Assembly: GCF_018873765.1 (NCBI RefSeq)
Contig: NC_057916.1
Location: 28,247,501-28,311,500, forward strand
Direction of reading: 5' to 3'
Source of the DNA: Telopea speciosissima
Taxonomy: Eukaryota > Streptophyta > Magnoliopsida > Proteales > Proteaceae
DNA: 64,000 nucleotides
Position numbers and translations under genes: made by a program
In this document: positions 11,924-22,551 of the stretch, piece after piece
Layout: each line of letters opens with the position of its first letter
How positions within the stretch are numbered: the first letter of the stretch is position 1
Notes under the pieces: generated by a model
What the model was told of the DNA's origin: nothing
The model's input: only the letters and a program-made list of their open reading frames with translations
Databases searched by the model: none

Positions 11924-14839
11924 ATGGCTCAGATGGAGCGGATGCAAAGAAACAGGGGAAGTGGCGGAGGAACTCCACGTAATACACTTACGATAGAACA
12001 ACTTCTCAGCTACGGTAACTAATCTTCAAACCTAACTCATCAATACTTCTTTCTTCTTCTTCTTCTTCATGGTTTTCAGTTTCAGTTGATTATAGAGCAA
12101 ATTAAACAAAAGCACTTAAAGATGATCTGGATAATTTGAGTCCTGTAATCGATTTAGTAAAAGCAATTCCTATAATTTGGTTAATAATGTTTAATTGGAT
12201 TCCAGATGATGCACACTCTCCTGTGTTCCACGAAGAAGATCAGAGTCCGCAATCGAGGAAATCAGTATTGGCAAAAATGAAAGAGAAGACTAAGAGATGG
12301 AGAGACACACTGGCCAAGAAAAAGCAGAGTTCTGAAGATAATGCCACTCCTGCATGGGGTTTTAGCTTGGAGGAGGAAGATGATGACCAAGAAGGAGAGC
12401 CCGAATATCTGGGAGCCCCTAGTAACTTACTTTACATCCCCTCTTTCTCCCCTTTCCCTTGTTCCGACCAGGGATTTAAGTTAACACCGTTACTTCTGCT
12501 GGAGATTGAGTTGCAGATGTGATGAAGAGGATGAATTTGGGGTTTCTAGTTACAAGGGTAAAATTATAAAGGTCAAAGGTAGTTTAGGAATTTAAAATTA
12601 TTTAATTGGCTGACATCATCACTTAACAGCATAAAATTAACGGTAGGGACTAATTTGTCATATTGAGGTTTAATACAGAGGATGATTTGAGTATTTTCAA
12701 AAATCAGGGGGTGATTTGAGTTTCGTTTGAAAACCAGGGGGTGACGTGTAATTTACCTTTTAAAATTTATAAAATAAAATAAAAGAAAAACATTGACCCT
12801 TATTTGTTTTTTACTTTGAACATTTTACATGGAAAAAAATGAAGCCAAAATTTGATGAAATATTATTTAGAAAATAGTTTAAATATTTATTTGGTCTAGC
12901 AATAATATGAGAAATGATTGCTTAATTGCCTTGTGATTTCCATGCAAATTGGTAAAAGATTATTCTTTTAATATTCTCTCTATTTTTCATAAATTATATT
13001 AACCAAATTTTATTTGGAGAATAATGTTTCTCAAAAGTTTTTGGCATTGGACAATGGATGAGTAGGGATTTATATTATTTTTCAATGCTTTTTATTTTGC
13101 CTCCCAACTCTGTTGAAGCAGACTTGACATGTGAGTAGGAGATCTTAACTGAACCACAACGTGTGTATGCTAGTATTTAGGAAAGTATATGATTGAATTT
13201 GAGTTTGAAATTTAGAAAATGACCAATCAAAGATAATTTCTAACATATTTGATAGTCTGAATAGCCACATTACCCTTCCACATGATACAACTAGGGATTG
13301 AGCACTCAAAGTCTAAGGAAAAGAGTACTTCCTTCCCATCTTGGGGTTCCTAACTATTTTTTTCTTAGGAAAAATAACCAACAAAGTAAACTAAAATGCA
13401 TCACTTTCCTTCCCCCAAGTATCCGGAAAACACAGCCAAAAGGTGTGTCTAGAACAACCCTCTGTAACACACCCCAGCATTTTCATGGTAAATGCTGAAA
13501 ATTGTCGAAATCAAGATTAATTTTATACTAATAGATTTATAATTAAAGAGAAATATTAATAAATCATAAGATAAATTAGATGACTAAAATTTGACATGTG
13601 ATCAATCTAAATGCAAATGTAGCGATGAAAAGAAATATATTTGCAATTTTTTTTTTTTATTAATTTCACCATCAAACCAAACACAAAGGGTTCTGGATTC
13701 ACGTACAATTAGATGATAACATGTGTCTTTTTTGCTTCCATAAATATCCCTCCAAGCAAACTAATGGCAGAAGGTAGAAACAGATGTACGTTTTGTGATT
13801 TTTATTATCACTTACTTAAGACTTCTTCATCTTTACTTTCCCACTGCAGTGTATGAATCAGAAATGGCACCTGAGGAGTGTAGGGAAGCAGCGAGGCAAC
13901 ACCCAAGAGCAAATCCAGTGATCTCTGAAAAGCATATGTTGGCTACTAATTTCACCACTCAAAATAATAGTAGTATGGAAGTTCTTGACAAAGACCCTCC
14001 TCCTCACACAAAACATTTTAATGACCCAGTTGCCCAAAACAAGACCCTCACCCAAACCGTGACCGATAAGCTTGCCCCAGCCCGTGCAGCTGTCACAGCC
14101 AATCTCGCACCTGCTTATGCCACTGTTTCTGAAGCCACCCACCAAATGGCTTCCAAGATTAATCATACCCAAGCAGATAACCCCATCATCTCTCCAACCA
14201 CTGTTTCTGAAGCCACCCACCAAATGGCTTTCAAGATTAATCATACCCAAGCAGATAACCCCATCATCTCTCCAAGTACTGCTGACAACACACATACTGG
14301 TAGTGTTGCCGGCACCGGCATCGTCATCGGAACCGGTGCTGGGGCTGGTTCCCATCAGCAGCAATGGGACAAAGGGGTGTCGGTGAAAGAGTATCTGACA
14401 CACAAACTGGAACCAGGTGAAGAAGAAAGAGCCCTTTCTCAGGTGATCACCGAAGCCATCAGTCCAAGGAAACTCACCAGTGGTTTTAACCATGAAGATG
14501 GGATGGTGGAGAAGGTTAGGGAGGCCGTTTCTTCATTGCTCTGGACCTCCAACGATTCCTCACCATCATCAGGCTCAGCAACAAAAACAACAACAACAAC
14601 AGCAACAACAATAAAAACAAATCCAGCAACAAACAAGGCGTCCACAAACGTTCCAATCTCTACCAATGCTTATTCAGGTGGTGTATTAAGTTCTGGCCAT
14701 GGACGGTTCTCGATTGCGTGCGTGGCTATGGCTATCATTTATCATTCACGACTCACGAGAGTTTTTCTGGGTTTTAATTTTTGCAGCTGTTGAGGAAATT
14801 GAGGAGCAGAATAAGGGAAGGATTCTTCAGGCCAACTAA
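11924..14839 (+). CDS. LTI65: LTI65/RD29-like low-temperature- and dehydration-induced protein
   Basis: Four exons: 11924-12014, 12206-12421, 13850-14677 and 14787-14839, all GT-AG, giving 395 residues. The start follows a (GA) tract and matches MAQMERMQRNRGS. Exon 2 is acidic and charged (SVLAKMKEKTKRWRDTLAKK). The junction of exons 2 and 3 creates YLGAPMYESEMAPE, a family signature. Exon 3 has repeated TEATHQMASKINH-type segments, then WDKGVSVKEYLTHKLEPGEE, ALSQVITEAISPRK and VEKVREAVSSLLW, all hallmarks of the LTI65/LTI78/CAP160 family. Exon 4 encodes the conserved end VEEIEEQNKGRILQAN. These hydrophilic proteins accumulate under drought, salt, cold or ABA and are thought to protect cells; no enzyme activity is known. 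It is shorter than Arabidopsis RD29B. A 26-residue tandem duplication lies in exon 3. Intron 2 is 1.4 kb and contains transposon-like sequence. Confidence 0.88.
12530..12765. mobile_element. MULE-like non-autonomous element end in LTI65 intron 2
   Basis: The block contains ggggtgatttgag and ccagggggtgacgtgtaattta, a style shared with the ends of the MULE at 46719-48013 (cccctg near each end, then a pyrimidine-rich leader). No matching inverted terminal repeat could be placed confidently at the other side, so boundaries and class are tentative. The rest of the intron (12770-13849) is AT-rich with no feature seen. Confidence 0.35.
14122..14277 (+). repeat. 78-bp in-frame tandem duplication in LTI65 exon 3
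   Basis: 14122-14199 and 14200-14277 are nearly identical and encode the same 26 residues (TVSEATHQMA...NPIISP). The only residue changes seen are Ser to Phe after QMA and Thr to Ser at the end. The near-identity points to a recent duplication of one family repeat. Confidence 0.9.
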
Positions 14840-15245
14840 AGACTCTAATTAACACCTTACTCTACCAATCCTTGCATGCAATATTTGCTGAATTAAGTTC
14901 CAACTTCATTATGAAATCAATTCGTTAACATATATTTCCATAACTTGAATGTGTTTCTTTTATTTTTCTTGTTTTGTAACTGTATTTCCCTCATGACAAT
15001 AAATGAGTTGTATACTTTTGCATCTTCAAATTAAAGGGCTGTGAATAGAATTGCATCAAACAAGAGATTGGATATTTCATTCTTAAATTTCACATTTCAA
15101 TTTATAGTGAAAGCAATATAATATAACAATCATCGACAAATCAACAACAATAGGAGCCATTAATTACAGAAGACAAATAGGATTTAAAAAAATAAAAAAT
15201 AAAAAACCAAAAACCAGATGAAGTGATATTGGGATTAATTCTGAA

Positions 15246-16575
15246 CTATGAAGAAACCGTGCATTCTTCTTCTTCTTCTCTCCTTCGTTTCTTTGGATTG
15301 GAGTTGAGGCAACAACAATGGAGATCAAAGAGAGCAAGGCGATCCAAGGTGGTCTCCTTGGTGATTAGAGTGATGGGACTGGAAGGGCCACAAGAGTGCC
15401 CAAAAGTCATTCCATTGTATAGAGGATCCGCTAAATGTTCTTCCATGGCTTTGTAGCATTTGTCCATATCGTCCTATATACATACACACACATAGACCAC
15501 ACCACCACCACCATGAGTTCATGTCAAATTGTGAATGAAAATAAAATAGAAAACCATATTTTTTTGGCAGTGATTTCTTTTACCTTTAACTCTGGAGGGA
15601 TGAGATGTTGAATATTAATGGAGAGATGTTTATCGGTTTTGGAAGGAAACATTTCTTCTAGACAACATCTGAACGCGGATACTGCAATGGTACAAGGCCT
15701 GAACTCCAGAAACTTAGGATCTGGACCATCCATTTGGTACCAGTTAATTAATATATGTATATATATATTTACATACTAATTAAGAAAGAAAATCATGAGA
15801 GAGAGAGAGAGAGACCCAATTCGCAATTCGTAGACGTACTTGAAAGAGTGGCCAGAAGAATGAGTTCAGTGAGGCGAAAGGAGGAGTCAACCTGAACTTG
15901 AGATGGCTGGATGAGAGAATCAAGTTGGCACGTAAGCAAATCCACGTAAGAGTAAGGTGTGACGCAATTGAGGCGCCATCCAAGCGCTTTCAATACCTTC
16001 AGTTCCATACTTTGGATGGTGGGGGTTATTGGTTTCAGCCAAAGCTCATGATCCTCCCATATCTTTCAACTCACCATTACCATTAACCAATTAGCACTTA
16101 GAGAGAGAGAGAGAGAGAGAGAGTAGCAATTAGAAGTTTTAACCACGATTATGCATGCCTGGAAATTAACAAGTTATTATTTTGTTAATTAATTCTTAAT
16201 CTCCATTAAATACGTACCCCCACCTGAAGCTGAGGGATTGATACTTCTCCGAACTTGGCAGCGATCGACAAACATGCAACGGAGACCCATTCAATCATCC
16301 AATTCTCCCATTTCTGCATAAATTTTGATTATTAAAAGAGAGAGAGAGAGAGAGAGAGACGAGAAAGAGAAAGAGAAAGAGAAATATTGTTATTCACATT
16401 CTGTACCTCGGAATACTCTGCGGAAACAAATCGATCAAAGTAATTCACAGCATTGAAGACAGTTCCTAGAGAAAGATTAAACCGGCATTGAGACTGAAAA
16501 TATATAAAAAAATTATATAAGTGAATTAGTGATAGCATTATATATGTATATATAAAGAAGAAGAATTTAAGCAGC

Positions 16576-16618
<43 letters not shown>

Positions 16619-16995
16619 CAGATAATAAGGAAGGAAGGAAGGAAGCTTTGAAGCTGATCGATCACCTTGATAAACCAACGAACAGCTTTGAATCTGGTGG
16701 TCATTAAATCCAAGGAATAGAGACGTTCAATGTATCCAGCAGCTTCCGGCATATAACCAATCTCTTTCTCTTTCTGCAACAAAACCTTAAGAGCATTTTC
16801 ACGGTCTTCTCTGGTTTCTCTGGTGGTGGTGGTGGTGGTGGTGTAGAACGAACCAACAACAACATTGGTGGTGCTCCTCCTGCTTACACTATCATCATCA
16901 TCATCATCATCATCATCCTTGTGAATTGGGTAAGGCTGGACAGGGCTAATTCTAAGCCAGTCCTCGTCGCAGAGTAATAAGCTGCTCTCCTCCAT
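15246..16995 (-). CDS. CYCD7: D-type cyclin, CYCD7-like
   Basis: Six exons on the minus strand: 16995-16666, 16493-16407, 16313-16224, 16062-15840, 15720-15584 and 15473-15246, giving 364 residues. Residues 7-11 (LLCDE) form the LxCxE motif by which D-cyclins bind retinoblastoma-related protein. The cyclin box follows: RFKAVRWFIK, LGTVFNAVNYFDRFVS, WENWMIEWVSVACLSIAAKF and MELKVLKALGWRLNCVTPYS; the C-terminal fold includes KFLEFRPCTIAVSA. The N-terminal CDEDW and the WENWMIE block resemble Arabidopsis CYCD7;1 more than other D groups, but subgroup is by eye only. D-cyclins activate CDKA at G1/S; CYCD7 is known for the stomatal lineage. Odd points are runs of nine Asp (27-35) and seven Thr in exon 1, and CT tracts in most introns. 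The least certain junction is the start of exon 4. Confidence 0.85.
15796..16625. repeat. GA/CT microsatellites in the cyclin introns
   Basis: GA tracts lie near 15798-15813, 16100-16121, 16336-16358 and 16580-16618, one in each of four introns. On the gene's sense strand they are CT tracts within introns. Similar tracts occur upstream near 17523-17538 and 17982-18016. Confidence 0.8.
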
Positions 16996-17980
16996 AAACC
17001 CTGTAAAACCTTCCTTGTATTATTGATTTAAAAGAAGAATAAATTAATTAATTAATATAACGGAGAGTTGTTTGTATACTTGGTAGATCTATACAGCAAG
17101 CTAAGGAAGCTAGGCAATACAAAGAAGAAAGGAAGGAGAATATTACACGGTTGGTGAATGGAGGAAGGACAAGAGAAAATTAAGGGGAGCAATTAAGGAA
17201 CGTAGTAGCTATAGGAAGGAGCGAGGAGAGTAGAATAGAGGGGGAGCAGGAACGCAGAGTTTTTTATTTTTTAGATGGACAGTTTTTGCTAAACCTTCGC
17301 CCTCGATCTATTCGTAGTCTCCTCCACACTCTCCACTAAAATGTATAGTGGATAGTGGGGGAGACTGGGAGGGACGTTACTGTACGTTATACTTATATTG
17401 AGGGAGAGTGAGAGAGAAAGGAGTTGGGTTTATTTATACTTGGGCAACCATGGTTAATAATACCTAAGGGTACGTTGTTTTGTAAATACCAAAATACAAG
17501 TTAATTGTACGTGATTAATGAAAGAGAGAGAGAGAGAGACAGACATGTTTTGAGGTTTCGGTATCCTGTCGCCTGTATCGGGGTGATACATACCAGTTTT
17601 GCATGTGATCGATTCCGATACTGTCTCGATACCAATATATCGTATCAGTGATACGATACGGATAAGGGGTAAAATGGTCAAAAACATATTTTTAATGAAA
17701 AATCAAAGATAAATTTATTCGATACAACCGATACCATATCAATTTCCATGTTGATCGATACTCATTCCAATACGGACCTTTATCTGCTCTATTTTCTGGG
17801 CAACTTCATTTTCCCAAGTTCTTCTAATAGAAGGAGACATAAATGACCACCTTTTCCTACTCAAATACACTGCCCGGATAGGGTCCAACCCCCCTTTTAT
17901 TAGAGGAACTTAAGAAAATGGAGCTGCCCCCTGAAATAGAGCATATAAAAATACTTCTGGCCAATACCGTGCACTAAACC

Positions 17981-18018
<38 letters not shown>

Positions 18019-18553
18019 CATGTGGTGGCATAAAAACGGGGCCAACTCTCTCATGAAAAGGGGTAAATGCTCAGCAGTACCTTATGAAGAGAGGATATTT
18101 TTTGTTTTTGGTTAGTTGTTGTTTCATTTGGTATTTGACCAACTATACAATAACCAATAGCTGCGTGAGCACACGAGGATAAGGGTGTACGTAACATTAT
18201 TTGATTTAATGCTAAGCTTTACAGCTCAACAATTTTTTTACTTTACCAAGTAAGCCTACTATAGTACTATACTATACATGGACCTACTCACCTCCTTGTG
18301 GGACCATAGTCGAATAACTTCCTTCATCCGGAAACAACTAGCTAGAAGACTGCTCCAAACTTTCAAGCAAATTAAAATTATATTTACAAGAGTGCCACCA
18401 AATTCATTACAATAAATAAGCAATGAAACTTTGGACTGACTTTTTTGGTTCCTTTGCTCATTTAGGGTGGTTTAAAACTTGACCATAGGAATGGGTGTGT
18501 GTGTGTGTGACTGTGTGTGTGTCATCCTCTATCATGTGGATGCCCTCAAGTCA
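16996..18553. other. Upstream region of the cyclin gene
   Basis: Holds the putative promoter of the minus-strand cyclin gene, GA microsatellites, a GT tract near 18497-18522 and a CGATAC-word repeat (17524-17780). No coding sequence recognised. Confidence 0.6.
17524..17780 (-). repeat. CGATAC-word repeat relic
   Basis: Composed of ggtatcctg, tgatacatacc, cgataccaata, cgatacgg, gatacaaccgatacc and gatcgatac words. Its left edge, catgttttgaggtttcgg, looks like the inverted form of the ...aaacctcaaaacatg end type. Compare 7057-7160 and 21460-21690. Probably a decayed transposon end. Confidence 0.5.
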
Positions 18554-18772
18554 TTAATAATAATAATAATAAACTATGTCTTCGAGTTCGAGGTTTCAAC
18601 CTTTTCATGGTAGTATCCTTGTTGACGTGGGCCTTGCGTTTGTGATATATATTTTATCATGTAGAAACTATCTTGTCAAGATTTTCCTGCTTTAGTATTG
18701 CTTAGAAGTAATATTGGATCTATAATCCATCAATGTGATGATCTTATTTGTTTCTATTTGTGATGATAAATA

Positions 18773-18845
18773 ACTTACTTAACTCAGTGGTTAGAGTATT
18801 ACTTTCATACGGTAGGAGTCATTGGTTCAAATCCAACAATAGGTA
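18773..18845 (+). tRNA. trnM-CAU: Plastid-like trnM-CAU copy (nuclear insert)
   Basis: A 73-nt segment matches the plastid elongator methionine tRNA in order: acttacttaactcagtgg (acceptor and D arm), actttCATacgg (anticodon loop, CAU at 18806-18808), ggttcaaatcc (T arm) and the closing aggta. Several bases differ from the usual plastid gene (gctttcatacggcggga there), including stem positions, so it is probably a non-functional nuclear copy. Confidence 0.75.
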
Positions 18846-18882
18846 TAACTTATTAGATATCAGAGTCAGCAATATCTATTAT

Positions 18883-19030
18883 CCTCCGATTCCTTCTAGT
18901 CGAGCCTCCCGATCTGTCATTATACATCGAGAAGTAGAAAGAATTACAATCCCCATTCCACCTAAAATCCTAGGAATTCGTTGATAGTTAGAATAGATTT
19001 GTAAATCGGGTCGGCTGATACGTTTTAAAA
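18883..19030 (-). pseudogene. rps8: Fragment of plastid rps8
   Basis: Minus-strand translation gives LKRISRP, then [20 protein letters not shown], then [20 protein letters not shown], the C-terminal half of plastid ribosomal protein S8. The last few residues (about GEILCYIW) are missing where the match breaks off at 18883. In plastomes rps8 and trnM are not adjacent, so the two pieces were brought together by rearrangement. Confidence 0.8.
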
Positions 19031-19585
19031 TAGGTCTGTAGGACCCCTTCCTATTGCTTATAGGTTGCAGGGTTGAAATTAACCAAGAAATATTTGTTGT
19101 TTTCCTAGTGTTTCCTCATGTTTTCGATAAAACCTTCTCGAATCTTGATGCCTGAAAGTTGAATAGAATGACCCCTACGTAAGGATTATATTGCCCCCAA
19201 TTTTTAATTTAAGTTCGGCAAGCCTCTTTCTCAGGTTCCATACCTTGGGACTCTATGTTCATAACGATGTCATGCTCGCTTGTGGTACTCCGGAGAAACA
19301 AATCTTGATCGAACTCATATTCTCCTAATGGATACAATTTGCTCATGGTAAGAGTTCATATGGGTTCGATATACTTTTATCTTCAACCAATGGCTTATGC
19401 CTTATCGAGCATGTTATCCTATTTTTAAATTGATTTATTCTGCAACAGCAAATGCTAGTCACAATAGGGGTTTCAACAAAACAAATTTAATTATTAGCAA
19501 ATCCCAAGTCAACGAGAATACTACCATGAAAGGTTAAAATCTCGAGCTCGAGGACATAGTTAATTATTATTATTATTATAATAAA

Positions 19586-22551
19586 CTACTTCACAGCCTT
19601 GTCAAGATAAACTTCTTTTAACGGTCCACAAAATTTGTAGTGTAGAAAAATGATGTGGCAACTTCAATCATGGGAATATAGGATAGTAATGATACAGTCA
19701 TGTCAAAATTCATATTCAAGTTCAACCATATACTCCCCTATTTATTTATTGGCAATCACCCCCATATATGTCCATATATGCCTATGATATTCCAACCAGT
19801 ATTGTGCCCTCTTCCATAGTTCTCCATTTTTTAAAATTCTATTTTACCACTTTGTAGACTTTGTTTGGGCATAACTTGACATATAAGCTGGGACCTAGGG
19901 GTTTACCTATCCACACTAATTGAGCCTGAAATGGCAGATTTTTGGTCGTATTAGATAAACTTGTCATTGGGCCTACCAAATTTACTAATAAAATAATAAT
20001 AAAAATAAAGAAAAAAGAACTTCATGCCGCAGATTCTAATATATACCTTCTAAGTTTTCGCAAAGTGACATTCTCTCTCCTATTCTGAGCATATGAAGTA
20101 TACCATCTTCAGATCCTCATTGATGTGGTGTGCATATTATTTCTTACACTTTTGGGTAGGGGTGGGTTGGGGTTCGATCGGGGGTGTAGATCTCATTGTC
20201 AAGCTTCAATTCCAAAAAGATTGAAAAAAACACATAAACTTCAGTCTCATAATGTTAAAAAGATGCATAAAATAGGATTAAGTTTTCCTTCACCCATAGA
20301 GGACAGTTCACCCACCATCCAAGGATTTACAAATCCTTATCAGGTTTTAATATGTTCTCAAAATGTCCTCCCGATTATCCCCTCCAGCCTTCTCATGCTC
20401 CGCGGTGAATGGGATCCCATTCATCTTGGGTAGAGGAAAACTCAATCCTTCAAAAAAACGATGTTAAAAAGATTCCAAGAATATTGCTAGACTATTATTT
20501 AGAAATAGCTCCTTTTATCCTACAAAGATTGTCTTATAGGGAAAAACCCGACTTTAAGGAGGTTGTTTAATGCATAAACCACCCACACCCCCTTTTTTGA
20601 ATTAATAAGCCACTATTTCAAACTCTTTTTCCAATATGGCTGCATTGTTTAATTTAATATAATAAAGGAAAGGGGAAAGGTTTGCTGTCCGATCATGTAG
20701 CCTCTGCACAAGCACGAGGATCAATGAGGAGGTGTGTGGTGCATGGGAACATGATCATGCAGCATTCTTTTTCCCTAATAAAGGTAAAAATCAAATAAAT
20801 GCTCATACAATAAATGTGTAGATTTTTTTTTTGGATAAACAAATGTGTAAATGAATACATAGGGGGCATAATGGAAAATCCATAAAAGAATAGGGAAAAA
20901 GTTCCCCCCGCTAGGGGTAGAACACATTAGCACCTCTCTCTCTCTCTCTCTTTAACATATAATGATCTCATTGTCATCTAATGTACTAAATTGTTTTGGT
21001 GCTCATCTAATGTACTATGTTGTTTTGGTGCACATGCTCCTCTATGCCACTTGCTCGAAAAACCTTCTTAAAAAAAAAAAAACAAGTCTTGGATCTTACA
21101 ATGAACAAACATTTTGAGACTCTGAAAAACCTCAATCAAGATTAATAAAATTATCTTAGTTGAACGGAGGGAGTAATATATTTCCATAATGCATTCCAAC
21201 CTATGCTATCATCTCTCATAGAAAACTCTACCCAAAAAAAAATAAAAATTCTATCATATAAAACTAAGTCAGCATGTTGCATAAATCATAATCTAGACAT
21301 TGGTCTTCATTTCAATTTGACTTCATCATGTGCTAATACCTTCTTTTTTAATTTGATTCTGAAGACAATTTGGAGATCCTATAGCTTTGAAGAAGGAAAA
21401 TGATCCCATACTACCATACATGGAGGCCACATAATTGAGATGGATAAAAAATTTTAAATTGTGACCTATCCCGATCATGATTTGAAGAATCGGTATTAGG
21501 TTCCACCAGTACCGATCCTTGACCAATACAATACCGATCCCAGGGTCCTGACCAAAGGTAAAAATGTAGATTAAATCAATTTTTGTTAACATTTACGAGT
21601 AAAATCATCTGATCCAGGCTGATACGGGCCAATCAGGATCGATATCATATCAGTATAGGTCGAGATGATACCAATTACTAAAACCATGATCCCAATAATT
21701 ACCTATATTCTCAACAGTCCAAATGACTAATTCGTTCCCATATGGCAGAGATAGTTGAGATGCTACGAATCTTAACGGGAGGAAATTTTTTTCTCCCTAT
21801 ATACGTATAAAGACATTTAAAAACAAATTATAGGGATAATCAAGCTGTTAATAGTTGGACAGTCATATGAGAGGCATTTGTGTAAATATACATGGGCAAA
21901 GATGTGAAGCCTTCATAGCATTTTGATCACATTCTTTTCATAAAATATCACTTCTCTTCCCCTAGTCCACATAATGGGGTTCAGCTTCCAAAAGGAATCG
22001 TTAACCCCTCCAGTTCGCCGTCCCCTTCAATTCCTCACATGGGGCAGAAATAACCACCCTACCCCCTGCCCGAAAACACTGCCTAAGGTGGGATCCACCA
22101 CACCCCCCCCCCCCCTATTAGAGGAATTGGAGGTGCCCGAGAATTGGAAGTGATAATTATTCCTCCAAAAGAGCTTCAAAATCCAACATAAAACATGTTC
22201 TCTCATCCCTAACCATATGGAGCACACGCTTGTTCCCGTTCTGCCAATTGTGGCTTTGAAAGCCTGACAGTATCCATTGTACCCCTTGAAACAATGAAAG
22301 TTCTGCTATGAAAAAGTACCCTCATGGCATTAGGATTAGAAACACGAAGAAGTTGTATGTGTATATGAAACTTGTTTTGTTCCAATAGAATGTACATCAC
22401 ATGATAGTTCACTTCTATGCACCTATTACATTACACACAAATTCATTTTTGAACTCTGAAAGCTTAAATAAGGAGCAAAGGCCATAAAATTCACATGTAG
22501 GAGGTTAAAATTACCACGAGAGCACCGTACTGGCATTGTATGCATTCAATT
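19586..22551. other. Intergenic region downstream of GID4
   Basis: No gene recognised. AT-rich with decayed repeats. 21460-21690 contains gatcggtatta, accgatcc, gatacgggcc and gatcgatatcatatc words and ends taccaattactaaaaccatg, the same end style as at 10915. CT tract at 20936-20951, poly-C tract at about 22095-22106. Confidence 0.55.

Larger units (their letters stand above)
18554..19585. mobile_element. Inverted-repeat-bounded segment carrying plastid-like DNA
   Basis: Left arm 18554-18630 and right arm 19503-19585 are inverted copies: (TAA)n, then aactatgtc(t/c)tcgag, then a shared catggtagtat and gttgac block, matching at most positions. The inner 872 bp hold a trnM-CAU-like gene (18773-18845) and an rps8 fragment (18883-19030), both plastid-like. 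19035-19500 was not recognised. No target duplication was found, so a transposon that captured organelle DNA is an inference; plastid DNA inserted into an older palindrome is the alternative. Confidence 0.6.

Noticed and set aside
14439-14666. Minus-strand frame rich in Val over LTI65 exon 3
   Set aside because: Antisense shadow of an ACA/ACC-rich coding stretch.
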